Part shown: positions 54,972 through 63,577 of the stretch, piece by piece
Numbering within the stretch: position 1 is the stretch's first letter
How the letters are laid out: each line of letters starts with the position of its first letter
Source: Bacillota bacterium
GTDB taxonomy: Bacteria > Bacillota > Bacilli > Paenibacillales > Paenibacillaceae
Reading direction: 5' to 3'
NCBI GenBank assembly: GCA_023460795.1
Contig: JAEWPC010000042.1
Coordinates: 1 to 64,000 of the forward strand
Length of the DNA stretch: 64,000 nt
The notes under the pieces: model-generated
The model's input: only the letters and a program-made list of their open reading frames with translations
Databases searched by the model: none
What the model was told of the DNA's origin: nothing
Position numbers and translations under genes: made by a program

Positions 54972-56387
54972 GTGTTCAATGAAGACGTAGCAAGACAACT
55001 CAGAGATTTGGTAGGAGAGAAGTTCTTTCGGACAGATCAAGAGGCGTTAATCGCGCATTCCTATGATGGCACGCCGATGTTGCAGGCTTTGCCCGATGGA
55101 GTCATTTATCCCGAATCGACGGAGCAAGTCTCGGAAATTATGAAAATAGCAAGCAGCCATCTTATTCCGATCGTAACGAGAGGCTCGGGCTCGAATCTGT
55201 GCGGAGGCACGGTGCCTTTGCAAGGCGGAATCGTGATGGTCATGCATCGCATGAATCGGATCATCGAAGTCGATATGGAGAATCTGACCGCCACGGTTCA
55301 ACCCGGTGTCATTACCGGCCAATTCATTGCTCATGTCGAAGGGCTGGGGCTCTTCTATCCTCCGGATCCGAGCAGCATGAAGATATCCACGATAGGCGGC
55401 AATATCGCCGAATGCTCGGGCGGTCTGAGAGGGTTGAAGTACGGGACGACCAAAGATTACGTCCTGGGCTTAACGGCCGTGCTGCCTAACGGATCCGTTC
55501 TGCGGACCGGCGGGAAATTAACGAAAGACGTAGCCGGATACGATCTGACGAAGCTATTGGTTGGCTCGGAAGGGACGCTTGCCGTCATTACGGAGGCGAT
55601 TCTGAAGCTGATTCCGCAGCCCAAAACCAAGAAAACGATGGTAGCGATGTATAAAGATATATACGGTGCGGCGCGTACGGTGTCGAAAATCATCAAAAGC
55701 CAAATCATTCCGGCTACTCTGGAAATATTGGACAATCCAACGATTCGAGTGGTAGACGACTTCGCGAAAATCGGTCTGCCATTGGACATGGCCGCCATCC
55801 TTATCATCGAGCAAGACGGCGAACCGGAGATGGTTGAGCGCGACATCGAGAAAATACGATCGATTTGCCAGGAAGAGCAGGCGGATCGAATCGACGTGGC
55901 GGCCGACCGCGATGAAGCCGAGAAGCTGCTGACAGCCAGACGCAGCGCATTCACCGCGCTCGCTCGCCTTCGTCCGACGACGATACTCGAGGACGCGACC
56001 GTCCCTCGTTCTAGAATCGCGGATATGGTGCTGCGTACGAATGCCGTCGCCAAGAAGTACAACGTGAATATCGCAACCTTCGGGCATGCGGGCGACGGGA
56101 ATCTGCATCCGACCGCAACGACCGATGCGCGCGACCATGAAGAGGTACATCGCGTCGAGGAAGCCTTCGCGGAAATATTCGAAGCCGCCATCGAGCTTGG
56201 CGGCACGATTACGGGAGAGCATGGGGTCGGCGTCGTCAAGGCTCCTTATTTGGAATGGAAGGTTGGAGAAGCGGGGATCGAAGTCATGAAAGGAATCAAA
56301 GCCGCTTTCGATCCGCTCCATATCCTGAATCCGAGCAAGATGTTCGCTAAGGAAACGAAGAAGAGAGTGGTGGTGCAGCATGGCTAG
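54972..56387 (+). CDS. glcD: FAD-linked 2-hydroxyacid oxidase subunit GlcD (glycolate or D-lactate)
   Basis: 471 residues from a GTG behind atggagg. The FAD_binding_4 domain is clear (IPIVTRGSGSNLCGGTVP, GNIAECSGGLRGLKYGTTKD, DLTKLLVGSEGTLAVITEA), followed by the FAD-oxidase C-terminal domain with FGHAGDGNLHPTA and GTITGEHGVG. The family oxidises glycolate or D-lactate to the keto acid and passes electrons to the Fe-S partner GlcF, whose gene overlaps by 8 bp. No separate glcE is present, as in Bacillus ysfC/ysfD. The downstream murQ operon makes D-lactate, which favours that substrate here. Confidence 0.9.
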   Translation: MFNEDVARQLRDLVGEKFFRTDQEALIAHSYDGTPMLQALPDGVIYPESTEQVSEIMKIASSHLIPIVTRGSGSNLCGGTVPLQGGIVMVMHRMNRIIEVDMENLTATVQPGVITGQFIAHVEGLGLFYPPDPSSMKISTIGGNIAECSGGLRGLKYGTTKDYVLGLTAVLPNGSVLRTGGKLTKDVAGYDLTKLLVGSEGTLAVITEAILKLIPQPKTKKTMVAMYKDIYGAARTVSKIIKSQIIPATLEILDNPTIRVVDDFAKIGLPLDMAAILIIEQDGEPEMVERDIEKIRSICQEEQADRIDVAADRDEAEKLLTARRSAFTALARLRPTTILEDATVPRSRIADMVLRTNAVAKKYNVNIATFGHAGDGNLHPTATTDARDHEEVHRVEEAFAEIFEAAIELGGTITGEHGVGVVKAPYLEWKVGEAGIEVMKGIKAAFDPLHILNPSKMFAKETKKRVVVQHG

Positions 56388-57741
56388 CGCAACGGGAAAA
56401 CCGGCAATCGAGCATACGAACCCTCTAGCTCGAACGCTGCTGAACAGTCTCGACTATGATCAGTTGACGAACTGCATGCGATGCGGGTTCTGCTTGCCTG
56501 CATGTCCAACCTTCCGCGAGACCGGCATGGAGCCTGCCTCTCCGCGCGGACGAATCGCGATGATGAAGGCTGCCGTAGACGGTCTTATGGTTCCGGACGA
56601 GCAATTCCAAGAACAAATGAACTTATGCCTAGGCTGCCGCGCTTGCGAACCCGCCTGTCCCGCGGACGTGAAATACGGTCAATTAATCGAACAGACGAAG
56701 GAAGCGATCGAAGAGCATGCCGCTCATTCCTTGCCGATTAAAGCGATACGCAAAACCGTGTTCAGAACGTTATTCCCGAAGCGACGCAGCTTGAGGCTGC
56801 TTGGCGGCTCTCTTGCCTTGTATCAAAAATCCGGCCTTCAGAAGGTAGCGAGATCGATCGGCGTAATGAAGCTGCTGCCCAAGCAGCTGTCGGAGATGGA
56901 GGCCATATTGCCGCCTGCCAGCTCTAAGGGCGTAGTCGAACGTATAGGTACCTTCTATCCCGCCAAGGGGAAAGCCATCGCTAAGGTGGCGATGTTCCGC
57001 GGTTGTATTATGGATGTCATGTTCGCGGATACGAACGTGAATACCGTAGAGTTGCTGTCGGTTGCCGGCTTCGATGTATACATCCCCGAAAGCCAGGTAT
57101 GCTGCGGCGCGCTGCACGCTCATAGCGGAGAAATGAAAGGCGCCAGAGAATTGGCTGCAACCAATATCGATACGTTCCGACAGCTCGACATCGATTACAT
57201 CGTGTCCAATGCGGGCGGCTGCGGCGCGTTGCTCGTCGAGTATGACCATCTCATGAAGGATGACGACAAGTATCGCGAGTCGGCCCAATGGTTCGCTTCC
57301 AGAGTCATCGATGTCAGCTCGTTGATCGTTGACAAAGGGCGGATACCGAAATTCGTTCAACGGGACAACTCTGCGCAAGAGCGGAAAATAAAAGTGACGT
57401 ATCAGGATTCCTGTCATTTGCGCAACGTAATGAAAGGCTCCAGCGCCCCGCGTACGTTAATGAAGCAGGTCGTAAACGCGGAATACGTGGAGATGGTCGA
57501 ATCGGATCGCTGTTGCGGTTCGGCGGGGATCTACAACGTCGTGCAGCCTGAGATGGCAGGCTCTATTCTTGAGCACAAGATGGAGCATGCGAACAACACG
57601 CAGGCAAGCTACATGCTGACGAGCAATCCGGGCTGTCTGCTGCAGATGAAGCTCGGCATCGACAAGCATAAGCCCGAACAGACGATGAAAGCGATGCACA
57701 TCGTTGACTTTCTGCACGATCGGATGATTGTGCCGGAGTAG
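56380..57741 (+). CDS. glcF: Glycolate/D-lactate oxidase iron-sulfur subunit GlcF
   Basis: 453 residues. Two 4Fe-4S motifs near the N terminus (CMRCGFCLPACPTFRETG and CLGCRACEPACPADVKYG), then two cysteine-rich CCG domains (SQVCCGALHAHSG, SCHLRNVMKGSS, SDRCCGSAGIYN) as in GlcF and heterodisulfide-reductase-like subunits. Its ATG lies inside the end of glcD. It takes electrons from the GlcD flavin and passes them to the respiratory chain at the membrane. Normal length. Confidence 0.92.
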   Translation: MASATGKPAIEHTNPLARTLLNSLDYDQLTNCMRCGFCLPACPTFRETGMEPASPRGRIAMMKAAVDGLMVPDEQFQEQMNLCLGCRACEPACPADVKYGQLIEQTKEAIEEHAAHSLPIKAIRKTVFRTLFPKRRSLRLLGGSLALYQKSGLQKVARSIGVMKLLPKQLSEMEAILPPASSKGVVERIGTFYPAKGKAIAKVAMFRGCIMDVMFADTNVNTVELLSVAGFDVYIPESQVCCGALHAHSGEMKGARELAATNIDTFRQLDIDYIVSNAGGCGALLVEYDHLMKDDDKYRESAQWFASRVIDVSSLIVDKGRIPKFVQRDNSAQERKIKVTYQDSCHLRNVMKGSSAPRTLMKQVVNAEYVEMVESDRCCGSAGIYNVVQPEMAGSILEHKMEHANNTQASYMLTSNPGCLLQMKLGIDKHKPEQTMKAMHIVDFLHDRMIVPE

Positions 57742-57787
57742 GTATTGTTGGGTCTGGCAGGTTTTTCCCTCATATCTCGATTTAGCT

Positions 57788-57816
57788 GGAACAGTGCCCT
57801 CATTGGACACTGTTCC
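57788..57816 (+). terminator. Weak hairpin after glcF
   Basis: A perfect 9-bp stem ggaacagtg / cactgttcc with an 11-nt loop, 46 bp after the stop codon, without a T run. Possible terminator or a protein site; readthrough into murQ cannot be excluded. Confidence 0.45.
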
Positions 57817-57853
57817 ATGCTTATATGGCAATAATCAACGGATAAAACCATCT

Positions 57854-57867
57854 TGTAAGCGTTTTAT
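57854..57867 (+). promoter_or_regulatory. cre-like site upstream of murQ
   Basis: tgtaagcgttttat matches 12 of 14 positions of the cre consensus (the final CA differs). It lies about 90 bp upstream of the likely murQ promoter. Weak prediction. Confidence 0.3.
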
Positions 57868-57946
57868 AATTGTGATATAACATAGATAGTTCTTGAAATT
57901 AAATATCAGAATAATATTTTTAGATAAAATTATATTTCAAAAACTA

Positions 57947-58015
57947 TTGACGGAGAATCGGCCATGAAGTAGTATATAACCATTGAAACGTTATTTTATC
58001 TAACGCATAACGTTA
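57947..58015 (+). promoter_or_regulatory. murQ promoter with paired AACGTT sites
   Basis: TTGACG (57947-57952), a 17-bp spacer and TAGTAT (57970-57975) make a reasonable sigma-A promoter. Just downstream two palindromic AACGTT sites lie at 57987 and 58009, 22 bp (two turns) apart, the second within TAACGTTA. The position is right for a repressor. The whole 57842-58040 stretch is AT-rich. Confidence 0.5.
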
Positions 58016-58053
58016 CTTCTGTGTTACTTACAGCAAGAAGAAGGAGGATGGTT

Positions 58054-58959
58054 ATGAATGACTACCTTGCGGGCTTAACGACCGAGGCCGTCAATCCTGA
58101 CACATTCATGATCGATGAATGCTCGACGGAACAAATGGTTGAGTTGATGAATCGTCAAGACGCTCTAGTCCCCGCTGCTATAGCCGAGGAAATTCCTCAG
58201 ATTGCAAAGGCGGTAGATGTTCTACATCATAGGTTGTCCAATGGTGGCAGAATGTTTTATATAGGGGCCGGCACTTCGGGAAGGCTGGGAGTTCTGGATG
58301 CTTCGGAATGTCCGCCTACCTTCGGTACGGATCCTTCCCTAGTGCAGGGCTATATCGCCGGCGGCGATACGGCTTTGCGCAATGCGGTTGAAGGCTGCGA
58401 AGACAATGATGAGGAAGGGAGAGCGTTAATCGAAAGCATCGGCGTGACAAGCAAAGACGTCGTCATCGGGATTTCGGCTAGCGGCAGCGCGAACTACGTG
58501 ATTGCGGCTTTAACGAAAGCCAAGGAGTATGGGGCGGCTACGATCGGCGTGTGTAACAACAAAGGCTCGAAGTTCGAACCCATCGTGGATGTTTGCATCT
58601 CGCCCGTTGTAGGGCCGGAGGTTATTAGCGGCTCGACTCGATTAAAGGCAGGAACCGCTCAGAAGCTCGTTCTTAACATGCTGACAACCTGCACCATGGT
58701 CAAGCTGGGGAAAACGTACAACAACTTAATGGTCGATCTAAAGGCAAGCAATATTAAGCTGCTGGATCGTTCCGTTCGGATCATCATGAACACGACGGAT
58801 GTAGATGCATCGACTGCCGCAGCAACGCTTGAGCAAGCATCCATGAATTGTAAGTTGGCCATAATGATGATCAAGACGGGGTTGGACGCGAAACAAGCGG
58901 AGCAAGTGCTTAACGCGAATGAAGGACGCTTGAAACAAGCGGTCTTATCCTTGGCGTAA
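58054..58959 (+). CDS. murQ: N-acetylmuramic acid 6-phosphate etherase
   Basis: 301 residues from the ATG at 58054, six bases after aaggagg; an ATG at 58048 is too close to it. The SIS domain has GAGTSGRLGVLDASECPPTFG, with Glu85 and Glu116 (AVEGCEDND) at the positions of the E. coli catalytic residues, plus GISASGSANYVIAAL. MurQ splits MurNAc-6-phosphate into GlcNAc-6-phosphate and D-lactate in the cytoplasm. First gene of the salvage operon with an ABC transporter and anmK. No linked MurR-type regulator or PTS gene is seen. Confidence 0.97.
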   Translation: MNDYLAGLTTEAVNPDTFMIDECSTEQMVELMNRQDALVPAAIAEEIPQIAKAVDVLHHRLSNGGRMFYIGAGTSGRLGVLDASECPPTFGTDPSLVQGYIAGGDTALRNAVEGCEDNDEEGRALIESIGVTSKDVVIGISASGSANYVIAALTKAKEYGAATIGVCNNKGSKFEPIVDVCISPVVGPEVISGSTRLKAGTAQKLVLNMLTTCTMVKLGKTYNNLMVDLKASNIKLLDRSVRIIMNTTDVDASTAAATLEQASMNCKLAIMMIKTGLDAKQAEQVLNANEGRLKQAVLSLA

Positions 58960-59015
58960 GCGGAACAAAGGATTCACGGAAATGATGCAACTCATAATCG
59001 AGGAGGCTACTGAAG

Positions 59016-60464
59016 ATGGCAAAAAGATCTCGCGCACTCACACTCGCAATGGCAGGAATCATGGGTCTATCCGTTCTATCCGCATGTGGCAATAACAATA
59101 ATAACGAACCGGCGGCTTCGGGCTCGGCGAGCCCGAGCAGCAGCAATGCTCCAGCGGCCAAGGATACGATCACCGCGTTGCTGCCTCCGGCATCCGCGAA
59201 CTATCAAGCTCGGTTCCCCGATATGGAGAAGGAATTCAACGCGCTGTATCCGAACCTGACGCTGAAGATCGAACCGGCGAGCTGGGAAGATATGACGCAG
59301 AAGCTGGATACGCAAGTGAACGCCGGCTCTCCTCCGGATATCGCTTGGAGCGGTTCCACGGGCATCTCCAAATACGCGGCGCTGGGCGTTCTGCTTGACC
59401 TGAACCCGGTGCTGTCCGATGAAGTCAAAGCCGATTACGACGAAGTTCCGATGAAATACTTCCAATTGGGCGACGCTCAATATGGCTTGCCTGCCTACTT
59501 GGCGATTCACTCCATCGGCGGTAACAAGCAGTTCCTGGAGGAAGCGGGTATCGACTGGAAGAGCATTCAACAGAACGGTTGGACATACGATCAATTCCGC
59601 GAGTCCATCAAGAAAGGCGTCGTGAAGAACGATAAAGGCGATACGACCCGTTACGGTTTCGTATTCGCGACAGCCGGCGTAACTTCGAAAGACTATCTGG
59701 CGATCATGGCTAAATCCGCCGGTCTGCCTGATTACTTCGATACGGATCTTAAGTACACGTACACGAGCAAAAAATTCCTGGGCCTGCTTACGGATCTCCG
59801 TCAATTGATCGACGACGGTTCGATGCCTAAAGAGCTTAGCTCGATCGACGCGGGCAAGCGTTGGAACATGTTCTTGACGGGTCAAACGATGATCACGGGC
59901 AAAGGCCTGGCGAGCTTCGAGAACTCCGCTCGTCTGAACAACGAGAAGATCAAGGCGAACGACGGTTCCGCGGTAGCGGGTTCCATCGCGGCGGATTACA
60001 TCGCGCTCCCGGTTCCTACTTTCAACGGCGCGGATTACATCCCAACGTCGGTCGTTGACGGATACATTGCCCTTCGCGGTAAAAAAGCTCCTTCCGAAGA
60101 GCACATTAAGAACATCGGACTCGCGATCAACTTCTTGTCTTCCGGCTCCATCGCGGCTAACTACAGCAACGAGCTCTTCCTGTCGCCGATCACGAAATCG
60201 GCGCGCGAGGCTCAAGTGCTTGAACAGTACCCGCGTAATGAAGATAACGTGAAAGCGGACCAAATCATGATGTCCAAAGCGGTTCCGGCTCGTACGGATA
60301 TCCCGACCGATAAAGCAGCGGAAGCGATCAAGATCGAGACGGAAGTTATCGTTCCGAAATTGCAAGCCTTGCTCGCGAACGAAATTACGCCGCAACAAAT
60401 GTACGATGCGGTTAAATCGGCCGCAATCAAATCCTTCGGCCAAGACGGCGTTGTCGTAGACTAA
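59016..60464 (+). CDS. Extracellular binding lipoprotein of the MurNAc-linked ABC system
   Basis: 482 residues behind cgaggagg. Lipoprotein signal with lipobox LSAC, an Asn/Ser/Ala-rich linker to about residue 48, then a family 1 solute-binding fold (LYPNLTLKIEPASWEDMTQKL, SPPDIAWSGSTGISKYA, LSSGSIAANYSNELFLSPI). It sits between murQ and two permeases that lead to anmK, so the natural ligand is probably a muropeptide sugar such as anhydro-MurNAc or GlcNAc-anhydro-MurNAc. Codon use is unusually biased to preferred codons, consistent with high expression. Confidence 0.9.
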   Translation: MAKRSRALTLAMAGIMGLSVLSACGNNNNNEPAASGSASPSSSNAPAAKDTITALLPPASANYQARFPDMEKEFNALYPNLTLKIEPASWEDMTQKLDTQVNAGSPPDIAWSGSTGISKYAALGVLLDLNPVLSDEVKADYDEVPMKYFQLGDAQYGLPAYLAIHSIGGNKQFLEEAGIDWKSIQQNGWTYDQFRESIKKGVVKNDKGDTTRYGFVFATAGVTSKDYLAIMAKSAGLPDYFDTDLKYTYTSKKFLGLLTDLRQLIDDGSMPKELSSIDAGKRWNMFLTGQTMITGKGLASFENSARLNNEKIKANDGSAVAGSIAADYIALPVPTFNGADYIPTSVVDGYIALRGKKAPSEEHIKNIGLAINFLSSGSIAANYSNELFLSPITKSAREAQVLEQYPRNEDNVKADQIMMSKAVPARTDIPTDKAAEAIKIETEVIVPKLQALLANEITPQQMYDAVKSAAIKSFGQDGVVVD

Positions 60465-60485
60465 GTTCGACCTAGACGGGTATGT

Positions 60486-60520
60486 GAAAGCTGTACGTAG
60501 CCATTACGCGTACAGCTTTC
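60486..60520 (+). terminator. Hairpin between the binding-protein and permease genes
   Basis: A perfect 12-bp stem gaaagctgtacg / cgtacagctttc with an 11-nt loop and a ctta tail. Likely a partial terminator or mRNA processing hairpin that keeps binding-protein mRNA in excess. Confidence 0.65.
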
Positions 60521-60571
60521 CTTATAACCCTGGTCTAGAGCTTGTACTGCTTCAGGAAAGAGGGCGATCCA

Positions 60572-61477
60572 ATGAATCAAGCATGGACCAAAAAAAATAA
60601 AAAATTAAAACTCGAAAGCGACTCGGGTTGGGGATACGCGTTTATTGCCGTAGCTCTTATCGCCTTTTCTTTGTTTACGGCCTATCCGGTAATCAATGCG
60701 TTCATCATCAGTCTCCAAGAATATCGACCGTTAGGGTCCACGTACGTTGGATTCGAAAATTTCAAAAACACGTTTTCGGACAGCCTCTTCTGGAAAGCTC
60801 TGAAGAACACGTTGGTGTATACGTTATTAACGGTTCCGGTTAATATCTTTCTTTCGTTCTTGATTTCTATTCTGATTTTGCCTTTCAGGAAAAGAACGCA
60901 GACGTTTTTTAAAGCCGTCTATTATTTGCCGGCCGTAGCTTCGGGAGTAGCCCTTTCCGTCGTATGGCTGTGGATCTTCGATCCATTGAAATCGGGTATT
61001 GCGAATCAGCTCGTCGGATTCTTCGGCGTTTTCAATCAGAACTGGCTAGGTTCCAGCGCGACGGCCATGTTCTCGCTCGTATTAATGTCTTGGTTATCCA
61101 GTCACGGTACGGCCATTATTATTTACTTAGCTGCATTGCTTGGCATCGATAACAGCTATTACGAAGCAGCCGAAATCGACGGCGCGACTTTCTTGCAGAA
61201 GCTGTGGTACATCGTCGTTCCATTCCTTAAGCCAACAACGCTATTCCTACTGGTTACGGGCGTCATCGGTTCCTTCCAAGTGTTCCAGAACGCTTATCTT
61301 ATGACGGGCGGCGGACCGGACCATGCGACCACGATGGTAGGATTATTGATCTTCAATAACGCGTTCACATATTTCGAGTTTGGCGAGGCGGCAGCGCAAT
61401 CCTTGCTTCTGGCAGCGATTATCGCAGTGATTTCGTTCCTGCAATTCAAGTTCATGGGCAATGACGTGGAGTACTAG
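60572..61477 (+). CDS. Sugar ABC transporter permease (MalF/UgpA type, MurNAc-linked)
   Basis: 301 residues from the ATG at 60572 (aggaaagaggg upstream); an in-frame ATG 10 codons earlier lies before that site. Six membrane segments, YVGFENFKNTFSDSLFWKAL, the coupling loop EAAEIDGATFLQKLWYIVVP and MTGGGPDHATTMVGLLIF. Forms a channel with the next gene product, 17 bp downstream. Confidence 0.92.
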   Translation: MNQAWTKKNKKLKLESDSGWGYAFIAVALIAFSLFTAYPVINAFIISLQEYRPLGSTYVGFENFKNTFSDSLFWKALKNTLVYTLLTVPVNIFLSFLISILILPFRKRTQTFFKAVYYLPAVASGVALSVVWLWIFDPLKSGIANQLVGFFGVFNQNWLGSSATAMFSLVLMSWLSSHGTAIIIYLAALLGIDNSYYEAAEIDGATFLQKLWYIVVPFLKPTTLFLLVTGVIGSFQVFQNAYLMTGGGPDHATTMVGLLIFNNAFTYFEFGEAAAQSLLLAAIIAVISFLQFKFMGNDVEY

Positions 61478-61494
61478 GAAAGGAGCAAGATACT

Positions 61495-62355
61495 ATGGGT
61501 TTGTACAACAGCGAAATGAAAAGCAAAGGGTATCTGTTCGCTCGTAATGGTCTCATCATTGCGTTCCTAGTCCTTTTCGCGGCAGCTACCATTTTCCCGA
61601 TATACTTTATGCTTATTTCTTCGTTCGGCGATCCGGTGGAAGCAGGCGCGATGAGCTATTCGATCTTACCGGCGAAGATATCGTTCGAGTCTTATCAATT
61701 TTTCTTCAATTTCAGCCCGCATTCATGGGACTGGTTAGTGAACTCCATGATCGTTGCGGGGTGCGTCACCATATCCAACGTATTTTTCGCGACGCTCGCC
61801 GGGTATTCTTTCGCGAAGATGAATTTCAGAGGGAAAAATATTCTGTTCGCGATCTTGCTGGGTTCGATGATGATTCCCGGTCAAGTTACGCAGGTTCCTC
61901 TCTATATTCTGATCGTTAACGTGTTCGAGCTGCAAAATACGTATACCGCGTTGATCATGCCGAGTATCGTTACGGTATATAACATCTTCTTGGTGAAGCA
62001 GTTCATGTCATCGATTCCGAAGGAAGTTATCGAGGCGGCCAAAATCGAAGGCTGCTCGCAGCCTAAGATCTTCTGGCATATCATTATGCCGCTATCGAAG
62101 ACGGTTATGGCCGTGCTATCGATCCTGACGTTCATGGCGGCATGGAACGATTTCTTCTGGCCGTTCCTCGTCACGAATACGATGGACATGCAGACGATTC
62201 AGGTCGGCCTGAAAAACTTCCGATTCGCGAATACGACGTATTTCGCGCCGATGATGGCGGGCGCAACGATATCTGCGGTTCCAATGTTCATCTTGTTCTT
62301 CGCCTTGCAAAGATACTTCCTTGAAGGGGTAACGGTTGGAGCGGTGAAAGGCTAA
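61495..62355 (+). CDS. Sugar ABC transporter permease (MalG/UgpE type, MurNAc-linked)
   Basis: 286 residues behind aaaggagc. Six membrane segments, coupling loop EAAKIEGCSQPKIFWHIIMP and the family end LQRYFLEGVTVGAVKG. The stop codon TAA shares its last A with the anmK start (TAATG), so anmK translation is coupled to that of the transporter, which argues that AnmK acts on the imported sugar. Confidence 0.93.
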   Translation: MGLYNSEMKSKGYLFARNGLIIAFLVLFAAATIFPIYFMLISSFGDPVEAGAMSYSILPAKISFESYQFFFNFSPHSWDWLVNSMIVAGCVTISNVFFATLAGYSFAKMNFRGKNILFAILLGSMMIPGQVTQVPLYILIVNVFELQNTYTALIMPSIVTVYNIFLVKQFMSSIPKEVIEAAKIEGCSQPKIFWHIIMPLSKTVMAVLSILTFMAAWNDFFWPFLVTNTMDMQTIQVGLKNFRFANTTYFAPMMAGATISAVPMFILFFALQRYFLEGVTVGAVKG

Positions 62356-63563
62356 TGGACAATCACTCAAAAGTCGATGAGGCATATTTGGTCGGACTTA
62401 TGTCCGGTACGTCGGTAGACGGTATAGATGCGGCGGTAATCAAGCTTGCTCCTTCCAAGGACCAAGAGCATGGCGCCCAAGTTACTTTACTGGCTTTCGA
62501 GAATACGCCTTTTCCGAAACAGGTTAGAGATCAGGTATTCGAGCTGTTCGATCTGGCTAACGCCACGATCGATAAGGTCGGCGCGATGAATATGTGGCTG
62601 GGCGAGTTATACGCCCAAGCCACATATTCCGTTATAAGGAAGAGCGGACTTGAGCCGTCTCAGATCTACGCCATCGGTTCGCACGGCCAGACGATCTATC
62701 ATGCGCCGGAAGAGAATCGGGTGGACGGCTATGACTTGCGTTGCACCGTTCAGATCGGCGAAGGCGCGGTCATTGCGAATCGAACCGGAATCCCTTGCGT
62801 CTCGGACTTCCGGGTGGCTGACATGGCCATGGGCGGCCAAGGTGCGCCGTTAGTGCCGTTCACGGAACATTTATTGTTCGGCGATCCTCTTCAAACCCTC
62901 TTGATGCAAAATATCGGAGGAATCGGCAATGTGACCGTGCTTCCGGCGAATGCCTCGCTGGATCAAGTGTTCGCCTTCGATACGGGGCCAGGGAACATGA
63001 TCATCGATGGGCTCGTGTCGCAGCTCTATGCGCCGATGACGATGGATGTCGGCGGCGAGATCGCCGCGAGCGGACAAGTGATCGACGAGCTACTGGAATG
63101 GATGCGGCAGGATGAATATTATGCGATGCCGTTGCCGAAGTCGACGGGAAGAGAAAGGTTCGGCCAAGCCTACGTTGCGCAGATCATCGATAAGATGGAA
63201 GCTAACGGCTGGAAGAGCGAAGATGTCGTCGCGACGGCAACGTACTTAACCGCATGGAGTATCGTGGACGGCTACGTACGGTATATAGCGCCCCGGCATC
63301 AAGCGCAGCGGCTGTTAGTGGGCGGCGGAGGAAGCTATAACGCCACGCTGATCCGCCATCTGCAAGGATTGTTCGCCCCGTATCAAGTAAGGGTGCTGAC
63401 GCAGGAAGATATCGGCGGCAACAGCGACGCGAAGGAAGCGATTGCGTTCGCCCTGCTGGCCTACTATACGATGAAGCGGTTACCGAACAATATTCCGCTC
63501 GTTACCGGGGCGTCTAAGCCCGTCGTTATGGGCAAGATTTCCTGGCCTTATCACGGTCGTTAA
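62355..63563 (+). CDS. anmK: Anhydro-N-acetylmuramic acid kinase
   Basis: 402 residues. GLMSGTSVDGIDAAV at the N terminus, AIGSHGQTIYHAPE, QIGEGAVIANRTGIPCVSDF, MQNIGGIGNV, FDTGPGNMIIDGL, PKSTGRERFG and LLVGGGGSYN are the full AnmK set. The enzyme opens the 1,6-anhydro ring with water and phosphorylates O6, giving MurNAc-6-phosphate for MurQ in the same operon. Length is slightly above the usual 370-390. The C terminus ends ASKPVVMGKISW as expected. Confidence 0.96.
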   Translation: MDNHSKVDEAYLVGLMSGTSVDGIDAAVIKLAPSKDQEHGAQVTLLAFENTPFPKQVRDQVFELFDLANATIDKVGAMNMWLGELYAQATYSVIRKSGLEPSQIYAIGSHGQTIYHAPEENRVDGYDLRCTVQIGEGAVIANRTGIPCVSDFRVADMAMGGQGAPLVPFTEHLLFGDPLQTLLMQNIGGIGNVTVLPANASLDQVFAFDTGPGNMIIDGLVSQLYAPMTMDVGGEIAASGQVIDELLEWMRQDEYYAMPLPKSTGRERFGQAYVAQIIDKMEANGWKSEDVVATATYLTAWSIVDGYVRYIAPRHQAQRLLVGGGGSYNATLIRHLQGLFAPYQVRVLTQEDIGGNSDAKEAIAFALLAYYTMKRLPNNIPLVTGASKPVVMGKISWPYHGR

Positions 63564-63577
63564 CAGGAGGATCGACG

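Noticed and set aside
59076..60443. Minus-strand open frame of 455 codons opposite the binding-protein gene
   Set aside because: It is Arg/His/Val-rich and antisense to a clear lipoprotein; codon bias of the real gene creates it.
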